Origin: Saccharothrix syringae
GTDB lineage: Bacteria > Actinomycetota > Actinomycetes > Mycobacteriales > Pseudonocardiaceae
Length of the DNA stretch: 64,000 nt
Reading direction: 5' to 3'
Assembly: GCF_009498035.1 (NCBI RefSeq)
Contig: NZ_CP034550.1
Span: 8,742,001-8,806,000, forward strand
The position numbers and the translations under genes were made by a program. Below are positions 58,337-64,000 of this stretch, in pieces. The first letter of the stretch is position 1. Every line of letters begins with the position of its first letter. The notes under the pieces were generated by a model that was not told the DNA's origin, searched no databases, and worked only from the letters and a program-made list of their open reading frames with translations.

Positions 58337-58855
58337 ATGTCGGACGCCGACAAAAAGCCCACTTCAATACCTGTTCCGGAGACCGCGCACGGCGGTCGGA
58401 CCAGCCACGCGATCTTCCGGGTGGCCCGGTTGCACCGCATGCTCGCCGGTCAGCTGCTCAGACAGGCAGGTCTGCACCCCGGCCAGGAGATGGTCATGAT
58501 GCACCTGTGGGACTGCGGCCCGCAGCGGCAGGCCGACCTGTGCGGCGTGCTGGACACCGACTCGGCCACGATGACGCGGACGGTGCAGCGGCTGGAGCGC
58601 GCCGGGTTCGTGCGCCGCACCCCCGACCCCCACGACGGGCGGGCCACGATCGTGGAGCCCACGGTGGCGAGCCAGGCGTTGCGCCGCGAGGTCGAGCGCA
58701 CGTGGCGGGAGTTGGAGGAGGCCACCGTCGAGGGGTTGGACGAGCGGGAGCGGGCCGAGGTGCTGCGGGTGCTCGGGGTGCTGGAGTGCAACCTGGTGAA
58801 GCGGACCGGCAGGTCGTCCGGCCCGGGGGCGGGTGCCCCCGGACCGGACGACTGA
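58337..58855 (+). CDS. MarR-family transcriptional regulator
   Basis: A 172-residue winged-helix regulator: LHRMLAGQLLRQAGLHPGQEMVMMHLWDCGPQRQADLCGVLDTDSATMTRTVQRLERAGFVRRTPDPHDGRATIVEPT. The wing motif DPHDGRA is classical. ATG 58337 is likely; an in-frame GTG at 58316 is possible because GGAGG lies between the two. A Gly/Pro-rich tail ends the protein. No conserved redox cysteine beyond Cys in LWDCG and DLCG is obvious, but these could sense electrophiles. Divergent from the ene-reductase. Confidence 0.9.
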   Translation: MSDADKKPTSIPVPETAHGGRTSHAIFRVARLHRMLAGQLLRQAGLHPGQEMVMMHLWDCGPQRQADLCGVLDTDSATMTRTVQRLERAGFVRRTPDPHDGRATIVEPTVASQALRREVERTWRELEEATVEGLDERERAEVLRVLGVLECNLVKRTGRSSGPGAGAPGPDD

Positions 58856-58898
58856 GCCGTGCCGCCTCACCGGGTGCGGCGGGACCTCGCGCGAGACC

Positions 58899-60422
58899 TC
58901 AGCGGGTGCGGCGGAGCCAGGCGGCGGTGTCCGGCGGCAGGTCCGTCCCGTCCAGGGGGCCGCTGGTCAGCAGCACCCCGTCGTGCGCGGGCAGCGCCAC
59001 CGGCCCGTCCGACAGGTTGAGCACGCAGGCGAAGTCGTCGCCCCGGCCGAACGCGACCACCCCCGGCCCGAGGTCCAGCCACTCCATCGGCCCGTCGCCC
59101 AGGGACGGCTCGGCGCGCCGCAGCGCCAGCACGTTCCGGTAGTGCGCCAGCATCGACCCCGGGTCACCGCTCTGCGCCGCCACCGACAGCGACCGCCAGT
59201 GCTCGGGCCGCGGCAGCCACGACGGCCCGTCCTCGCCCCACGGGATCGGCACGCGGCAGCCGTCCCGGCCCCGGTCGGTGTGCCCGGACCGCTCCCAGAC
59301 CGGGTCCTGCCGCAGCTCGTCGGGCAGGTCGTCGACCTCCTCCAACCCCAGCTCCTCGCCCTGGTAGAGGTAGACGCAGCCGGGCAGCGCGGTGGTGAGC
59401 ATGATCGCCGCCCTGGCCCGCCTGCGGCCCAGTTCCAGGTCCGTCGGGGTGAGGTGCTGGCGGCGGCCGAAGTCGAACGAGGTGTCCGCCCGGCCCATCC
59501 GCGACACGTGGCGGGTCACGTCGTGGTTGGACAGCACCCACGTGGGCGGCGCGCCGACCGGCGCGTGCGCGGCCAGCGTCCCGTCGATCACCCGCCGCAG
59601 CTCGGCGGGGTCCCACGGGCAGCACAGGAAGTCGAAGTTGAACGCCGAGTGCAGCTCGTCCGGCCGCAGGTAGAGGGCGAACCGCGCCGGGTCGGGCAGC
59701 CACATCTCCCCCACGAACACCCGCTCGTCCGGGTACTCGTCGAGCACCCGCCGCCACGAGCGGTAGATCTCGTGCACGCCGTCCTGATCGGAGTACGGGG
59801 TGTCGGCGTCCGGCCTGGTGAAGTCCTTGACCAGGCCGTCGGCCACGTCGATGCGGAAGCCGTCGACGCCCCGGTCCAGCCAGAACCGCAGGATCGACTC
59901 GAACTCGGCCCGCACCCGCGGGTTGGTCCAGTTCAGGTCCGGCTGCTCGGGGCTGTAGAGGTGCAGGTACCAGCTCTTCCCGTCGGGCGTGCGGCTCCAG
60001 GCGGGGCCGCCGAAGCGGGACTTCCAGTCGTTGGGCGGGAAGTCGCCGTCGTGGAACCAGAACCGGTCGCGCCCCTGCCCGCGCAGCGCCTCCTGGAACC
60101 AGGGGTGCCGGTCGGAGCAGTGGTTGGGCACGATGTCGATGATCACCCGCAGGCCCGCGCCGTGGGCCTCGGCGATGAACTTCTCCGCCTCGACCAGCGT
60201 GCCGAACACCGGCTCGATGTCGCGGTAGTCGGCGACGTCGTAGCCGCCGTCGGCCATCGGGGAGGGGTACCACGGGCTGAGCCAGATCGCGTCCACCCCC
60301 AGCTCGGCGAGGTGGGGGAGCTTCTGGCGCAGACCGGCCAGGTCCCCGATCCCGTCGCCGTTGCCGTCGGCGAAGCTGCGCGGGTACACCTGGTAGATGG
60401 CCGCACCGCGCCACCAGTTCAT
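58899..60422 (-). CDS. GH13 alpha-glucosidase
   Basis: A 507-residue cytosolic glycosidase of the oligo-1,6-glucosidase/alpha-glucosidase group. Conserved regions: AIYQVYPRSFADGNGDGIGDL, VIIDIVPNHCSDRHPWF, DGFRIDVADGLVKD (nucleophile Asp), VFVGEMWLPDP (acid Glu) and WVLSNHDVTRH (stabilising Asp). ATG 60422 follows GAGGAGGA. It lies 58 bp after the permease stop of the alpha-glucoside ABC operon, with a short hairpin between. It should hydrolyse the imported maltose-, trehalose- or isomaltose-type sugar. Confidence 0.93.
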   Translation of the reverse strand: MNWWRGAAIYQVYPRSFADGNGDGIGDLAGLRQKLPHLAELGVDAIWLSPWYPSPMADGGYDVADYRDIEPVFGTLVEAEKFIAEAHGAGLRVIIDIVPNHCSDRHPWFQEALRGQGRDRFWFHDGDFPPNDWKSRFGGPAWSRTPDGKSWYLHLYSPEQPDLNWTNPRVRAEFESILRFWLDRGVDGFRIDVADGLVKDFTRPDADTPYSDQDGVHEIYRSWRRVLDEYPDERVFVGEMWLPDPARFALYLRPDELHSAFNFDFLCCPWDPAELRRVIDGTLAAHAPVGAPPTWVLSNHDVTRHVSRMGRADTSFDFGRRQHLTPTDLELGRRRARAAIMLTTALPGCVYLYQGEELGLEEVDDLPDELRQDPVWERSGHTDRGRDGCRVPIPWGEDGPSWLPRPEHWRSLSVAAQSGDPGSMLAHYRNVLALRRAEPSLGDGPMEWLDLGPGVVAFGRGDDFACVLNLSDGPVALPAHDGVLLTSGPLDGTDLPPDTAAWLRRTR

Positions 60423-60441
60423 GCGGATTCCTCCTCGGTAG

Positions 60442-60459
60442 GCCCCGGTCGCCCGGGGC
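60442..60459 (-). terminator. Short 7-bp hairpin between permease and alpha-glucosidase genes
   Basis: GCCCCGG (60442-60448) and CCGGGGC (60453-60459) flank a 4-base loop. It is a weak hairpin that may attenuate read-through or stabilise the upstream mRNA rather than end it. Confidence 0.45.
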
Positions 60460-60480
60460 GGTGGGTGGGACGGCGGCGGG

Positions 60481-61320
60481 TCACCCCTTCACCCCGCCCG
60501 CGGTCAGGCCCGCGAGCACGTGCCGCTGGAACACCAGGAACAGCGCCACCACCGGCAGGCTGGACAGCACCAGGCCGGCCAGCAGCAGGTTGACCGGGGT
60601 GTCGGGGGCGAAGCGCTGGAGCGCCACGCTGAGCGTCTGCCGCGCCGGGTCGGAGAACACCAGCAGCGGCCAGATGAAGTCCTTCCACGCGGCCACCACC
60701 GCGAAGATCGACACCACCGCCAGGATCGGCCTGGACAGCGGCAGCACGACCCGCCACAGCATGGTGAGCTGGTTGGCGCCGTCGATCCGGGCCGCCTCCA
60801 GCACCTCCACCGGGAGCTGGTCGAAGAACCGCTTGAGCAGGAACACCGTGAAGGCGTTCGCCGCGCCGAGCAGCCACAGCGACAGCGGGTTGTTGAGCAG
60901 GCCCAGGTCGGCGATGGTCATGTAGGTGGGCACCAGCAGCACCGCGGCGGGCACCATCAGGGTCACCAGCATCATGCCGAGGATGCCCCTGCCCAGCACG
61001 GGCCGCAGCCGCGACAGCGCGTAGGCCGCGGGCACGTCCACGGCGAGCTGCACCGCCCACGTGCCGACCGCGACCACGAGCGTGTTCCGGAAGTAGGTGC
61101 CCAGGTCCATCATGTCCCACGCCTCGGCGTAGGTGCCGGGCGTCCAGGTCTCGGGCAGCACGGTCGGCGGCACGCGCGCCAGCTCGACGGCGGGCTTCAT
61201 CGCCGAGAGCACCACCCAGACCAGCGGCAGCACGAAGACCGCGGTGAGCACCACCGTGGTGACCACGAGCGCGACGACGTAGCCGGTGCGCGACCGGCCG
61301 GGTGCGACGAGCGTCCTCAT
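60481..61320 (-). CDS. Alpha-glucoside ABC transporter permease (MalG/AglG type)
   Basis: A 279-residue permease with six helices (first YVVALVVTTVVLTAVFVLPLVWVVLSA) and the EAA loop QLPVEVLEAARIDGANQLTMLWRVVLPLSRP. ATG 61320 overlaps the partner permease stop by ATGA. Confidence 0.93.
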   Translation of the reverse strand: MRTLVAPGRSRTGYVVALVVTTVVLTAVFVLPLVWVVLSAMKPAVELARVPPTVLPETWTPGTYAEAWDMMDLGTYFRNTLVVAVGTWAVQLAVDVPAAYALSRLRPVLGRGILGMMLVTLMVPAAVLLVPTYMTIADLGLLNNPLSLWLLGAANAFTVFLLKRFFDQLPVEVLEAARIDGANQLTMLWRVVLPLSRPILAVVSIFAVVAAWKDFIWPLLVFSDPARQTLSVALQRFAPDTPVNLLLAGLVLSSLPVVALFLVFQRHVLAGLTAGGVKG

Positions 61321-62189
61321 GCCTCCGCCTTCCGGGTCACCCGCAGGTACAGGGCGGTGAACGCGCCGAGCACCAGCAACAGCAGCAGGCTCAGGGCGCT
61401 CGCGGTGCCGAAGTCGTTGTAGTAGAAGGCGTAGCGGTACAGCAGCAGGAGCACGGTGACGGTGGAGTCGTCCGGGCCGCCGCTGGTCATCACGTACGGC
61501 TCGGTGAACACCTGCATGGTCGCCACGACCTGGAGCAGCAGCAGGACCAGCAGCACGAACCGGGTCTGCGGCACGGTGACGTGCCACAGCCGGCGCAGCA
61601 CGCCCGCGCCGTCCAGCTCGGCCGCCTCGTACAGCTCGCCGGGGATGCCCTGGAGGGCGGCCAGGTAGATCAGGGTGGCGGTGCCCAGGTTGGCCCAGGT
61701 CGCCACGACGACCAGCGACAGCATGGAGGTGTCCGCGCTGTCCAGCCAGGGCAGGCCCGCCAGCCCGAGCCCGCGCAACGCGGTGTTGAGCAGGCCCGGA
61801 CCGGGGTCGTACATCCACTTCCAGACCAGCGCGGCCACCACCGGCGGCAGCATCACCGGCAGGTACACGACCAGCCGGAAGTAGGCCGTGAAGTGCCGCA
61901 GCTCGTTGAGCACCACGGCCAGCAGGAACGGCACCGCGAAGCCGAAGACCAGTGCCAGCGCGGTGAACAGCGCGGTGTTGCGCCACGCCGTGGCGAACAG
62001 GGGGTCGGCGAAGAGGCGTTCGAAGTTCTCCCAGCCGACCCAGGCGGGGGCGTTGACGAAGTCGACCTGCTGGAAGCCCAGCGCGACCCCGCGCGCGAGC
62101 GGGTACCAGGAGAACACCGCGAAGCACACCAGCGCGGCGGACAGGAACCCGTACGCGGTCAGGTTCTCCGCGACGCGGCGGCGCATCAC
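61317..62189 (-). CDS. Alpha-glucoside ABC transporter permease (MalF/AglF type)
   Basis: A 290-residue permease. Helices start FLSAALVCFAVFSWYPLARGVALGF; EAA loop GIPGELYEAAELDGAGVLRRLWHVTVPQTR. ATG 62189 overlaps the binding-protein stop by ATGA. As in the polyol operon there is no dedicated ATPase gene, pointing to a shared ATPase. Confidence 0.93.
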   Translation of the reverse strand: MMRRRVAENLTAYGFLSAALVCFAVFSWYPLARGVALGFQQVDFVNAPAWVGWENFERLFADPLFATAWRNTALFTALALVFGFAVPFLLAVVLNELRHFTAYFRLVVYLPVMLPPVVAALVWKWMYDPGPGLLNTALRGLGLAGLPWLDSADTSMLSLVVVATWANLGTATLIYLAALQGIPGELYEAAELDGAGVLRRLWHVTVPQTRFVLLVLLLLQVVATMQVFTEPYVMTSGGPDDSTVTVLLLLYRYAFYYNDFGTASALSLLLLLVLGAFTALYLRVTRKAEA

Positions 62190-63541
62190 TTGACCTGCGC
62201 CAGGACGGGGTTCACCTTGGCCTCGGCGTCCGCCAGCAGCTGGGCCACGTCCGCGTCGGGCTTGGTGAGCACGGCCTGCATGACGTTGTCGAGGACGGCG
62301 TAGACCTGCTGCGCGTTCGGGGGCTCGACCTTGCCGGTGGGCTTGGTGTCCACGTAGGACTTGAAGTTGCCGACGGGCATGGTCGCCAGGCTCTCCTTGA
62401 GCCTGGTCTGCCGGTCGGCGATGTCACCGGTCCAGATGTCGGCCGCCGGGGGCACGGGCAGGCCGATGGGCTGGCCGCGTTCCTTGTAGCGCTGGAGGTT
62501 CTTCTCGATGCGGTCGGGGTTGAGGTACTTCCACGAGATCCACTTCAGGCCGGCGCGGATCTTCTCCGGCGACGCCTTGGGGTTGACCATGTAGCCCTCG
62601 CCGCCGATGAGCGTGCCCTTGGCGTCGGGGATGGCGGTCAGGCCGTAGTCGGCGTAGTCGCCGTCGAACTGGTTGACCAGGGTGGGGATGTTGTCCGGCG
62701 CGGCGAGGTACATGCCGAGCTGGCCGGCGCCCATCATCTGCTGGACGTCCTCGATGACCAAGAGCTGCTTCTCCCCCATGGTCTTGTCGGTCCAGCGCAT
62801 GGCCTTGAGGTGGTCCAGGACCTCGCGGCCCTTGTCGTTGTTGAAGTCGGCGACCCACTTGTCGCCGTCCCTGCGCGCGATCTGGCCGCCGACGGAGTAC
62901 ATCCAGGCGGTGAAGTGCCAGCCGCCCTGGTTGTCGCGGCTGTACTCGGCGAAGCCGACCTTGTTGTCGCCCAGGGCGGTGATCTTCCGGGCGGCCTCGC
63001 GGACCTCGTCCCAGGTCTTCGGCGGTTGGTCGGGGTCCAGGCCGGCCCGGGTGAACAGCTCGCGGTTGTAGACCAGGCCCATCGAGTAGTTGGCGGTCGG
63101 GACGCCGTAGACCTTGCCGTCGGCGCTGAACACGTCGCGCAGCTCCCGGCGGATCGCGTCGTAGTGCGGCACGTCCTTGACGTACTCGGTGATGTCGGCC
63201 GCCTGGCGCCGGGCGATGATGTTGGCCGGGTCGGTGAAGTAGGCGTAGTAGACGTCTTCGAGCTGGCCGCCCGCGAGCTTCGCGGAGAACGTCTGGGGGT
63301 CCATGAACCCCTCGCGCGGCTCGACGTCGATGTCGGGGTTGGCCGCCTCGAACTCCGCGACGTCCTCGTCGAAGATCTTGCGGTCGAACGCCTGCGTCTG
63401 CGGGGGCAGGCCGTTGACGACGATCGTCACCTTGCCGTTCGAGGCGGCGTCGTCACCGCCCTGCGAGCACGCGACCGCGGTGAGACCCATGCCGGTTGCC
63501 AGCAGCAACCCCGCCGCTCTGCGGAGTCTGAATGAGTTCAT
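62186..63541 (-). CDS. Alpha-glucoside ABC transporter substrate-binding lipoprotein
   Basis: A 451-residue SBP_bac_1 lipoprotein. Lipobox LTAVAC after LLLATGMGLTAVAC (Cys about 25). Blocks: VTIVVNGLPPQTQAFDRKIFDED, YYAYFTDPANIIARRQAADITEYV, YGVPTANYSMGLVYNRELF, GWHFTAWMYSVGGQIARRDG and LIGGEGYMVNPKASPEKI. ATG 63541 follows GAGGAGGG. It opens the operon that ends with the GH13 enzyme. A CebR-like half site and a 19-bp direct repeat lie upstream, so sugar-responsive LacI control is expected. Confidence 0.92.
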   Translation of the reverse strand: MNSFRLRRAAGLLLATGMGLTAVACSQGGDDAASNGKVTIVVNGLPPQTQAFDRKIFDEDVAEFEAANPDIDVEPREGFMDPQTFSAKLAGGQLEDVYYAYFTDPANIIARRQAADITEYVKDVPHYDAIRRELRDVFSADGKVYGVPTANYSMGLVYNRELFTRAGLDPDQPPKTWDEVREAARKITALGDNKVGFAEYSRDNQGGWHFTAWMYSVGGQIARRDGDKWVADFNNDKGREVLDHLKAMRWTDKTMGEKQLLVIEDVQQMMGAGQLGMYLAAPDNIPTLVNQFDGDYADYGLTAIPDAKGTLIGGEGYMVNPKASPEKIRAGLKWISWKYLNPDRIEKNLQRYKERGQPIGLPVPPAADIWTGDIADRQTRLKESLATMPVGNFKSYVDTKPTGKVEPPNAQQVYAVLDNVMQAVLTKPDADVAQLLADAEAKVNPVLAQVK

Positions 63542-63588
63542 GGGGGCGGACCCTCCTCGGGTGTGGTGTGGCGCACACGGTAAATCCA

Positions 63589-63649
63589 CCCAACACATCT
63601 CCGCAAGATGTCGACGACCTATTGCAACTTCCCAACACTCTCCCGCAAG
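63589..63649. promoter_or_regulatory. 19-bp imperfect direct repeat upstream of the alpha-glucoside operon
   Basis: CCCAACACATCTCCGCAAG (63589-63607) and CCCAACACTCTCCCGCAAG (63631-63649) match at 15 of 19 positions and start 42 bp apart, four helical turns. They lie in the promoter region of the binding-protein gene and may be regulator sites. The minus-strand reading CTTGCGG recalls the CTTGCAG elements of MalR. Confidence 0.5.
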
Positions 63650-63679
63650 CCCACCCCCACCCACTCCACCTCCACTTGC

Positions 63680-63692
63680 GAGAGCGCTCCCA
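63680..63692. promoter_or_regulatory. CebR/LacI-like operator
   Basis: GAGAGCGCTCCCA combines the GAGAGCGCTC half of the sites at 20269 and 20355 with the CGCTCCCA half of the CebR box. It lies about 140 bp upstream of the binding-protein start and directly beside the 22-bp repeat array. Confidence 0.6.
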
Positions 63693-63698
63693 CCCCGC

Positions 63699-63808
63699 GC
63701 GTGTCATGCACTCAGCTCCCGCGTGTCATGCACTCAACCCGCGCGAGTCGAACCTCCAGACCCCTCGTGTCGAACCTCCAGGACCCCCGAGTTCAACATT
63801 CGCGCACG
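63699..63808 (+). repeat. 22-bp phased repeat array, site D forward (5 units)
   Basis: Unit starts 63699, 63721, 63743, 63765 and 63787, exact 22-bp steps. Cores: GCGTGTCATGC, GCGTGTCATGC, GCGAGTCGAAC, TCGTGTCGAAC, CCGAGTTCAAC. This is the same order of types as in site B. Confidence 0.88.
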
Positions 63809-63826
63809 CTTGAACCCCGACCCGCA

Positions 63827-63936
63827 GGTGCCCGAACGTCGAACTCGGGGGTCGCGAAGGTTCGACACGAGGGTCGTGAACGTTCGACTCGCGCGGTCTG
63901 AGGGCATGACACGCGCGGGGTGAGGGCATGACTCGC
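63827..63936 (-). repeat. 22-bp phased repeat array, site D reverse (5 units)
   Basis: Unit cores on the plus strand start at 63838, 63860, 63882, 63904 and 63926 (exact 22-bp steps) and read GTCGAACTCGG, GTTCGACACGA, GTTCGACTCGC, GCATGACACGC and GCATGACTCGC. It is the inverted counterpart of the forward array, the two facing each other across about 18 bp. It ends 16 bp from the LacI stop codon. Confidence 0.88.
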
Positions 63937-63952
63937 GCGGGGTTGGGAGGGG

Positions 63953-64000
63953 TTAGCGGGGGGCGGGGGCGGTGGAGGAACGGACTACCAGTTCGGGTTC
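63953..64000 (-). CDS. LacI-family regulator, C-terminal end only
   Basis: The last 48 bases encode, on the minus strand, EPELVVRSSTAPAPR followed by a stop. The pattern ELVVR(S/G)ST is the usual C-terminus of actinobacterial LacI-family repressors (compare TLVVRRSG at the end of the LacI gene at 16571). The rest of the gene lies beyond the window. Placed directly upstream of the alpha-glucoside operon on the same strand, it is the probable regulator of that operon. Confidence 0.75.
   Translation of the reverse strand, partial: EPELVVRSSTAPAPR

Overview
The window is very GC-rich actinomycete chromosome. Codons end in G or C, GTG and occasional TTG starts are common, and genes often overlap by GTGA, ATGA or TGATG. 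Families such as snapalysin, LAxTG surface proteins, LQRxAGN-tagged proteins, DUF1996 and the FxSxx-COOH RiPP system point to a filamentous actinobacterium, probably Pseudonocardiaceae (Saccharothrix/Lentzea/Actinosynnema-like). That placement is inferred from family recognition, not from a search. No rRNA, tRNA, CRISPR array or complete mobile element was seen.

Layout. 1-7.5 kb: the 3' part of a sodium/solute symporter with a LytS-type sensor kinase, a decayed methyltransferase, an orphan transposase-domain gene, a phosphoesterase/4'-phosphopantetheinyl transferase pair, and a GCS2-family ligase. 7.5-10.7 kb: a two-domain M14-like/M15 peptidase with an LQRAAGNAA tag, a small membrane protein and a frameshifted pseudogene. 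10.9-20.2 kb: secreted polysaccharide enzymes (GH5 with a CBM, GH16 with two discoidin-like domains, a DUF1996 protein), a TetR/acyl-CoA ligase divergon, DUF998 and DUF305 genes and a LacI regulator. 20.7-26 kb: a minus-strand unit of a GriI-like C7 aldolase, a GriH-like DHQ synthase II, an adenylate-forming ligase and type I IPP isomerase, divergent from a LysR regulator. This suggests aminohydroxybenzoate-type chemistry. 26.3-28.6 kb: a TRPM-type SLOG (LSDAT) protein with a SLATT-like membrane segment plus a second SLATT-like gene, a predicted conflict module. 28.7-33.5 kb: an unusual SDR and two overlapping P-loop ATPase genes. 33.6-42.3 kb: an FxSxx-COOH RiPP locus (precursor, FxsB radical SAM enzyme, HExxH protein, giant FxsT) with an unknown protein and an antiporter downstream of fxsT. 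42.6-47.5 kb: a TM0106-type RecB-like/SF1 helicase, snapalysin and DUF488. 47.6-63.5 kb: an amino-acid ABC transporter, two AHTP-type surface proteins, a polyol ABC operon with a DeoR regulator, an ene-reductase/MarR divergon, and an alpha-glucoside ABC operon ending in a GH13 glucosidase. The last 48 bases are the 3' end of a LacI-family gene.

The most unusual non-coding signal is a family of modular repeats with an almost exact 22-bp period at four intergenic sites (about 2.57, 20.4-20.67, 33.54 and 63.7-63.95 kb). Units fall into three related sequence types in a fixed order. The arrays face away from each other at 20.5 kb and towards each other at 63.8 kb. CebR-like GAGAGCGCTCTC palindromes lie beside the two largest sites and link the secreted-glycanase and alpha-glucoside genes to LacI-type control.
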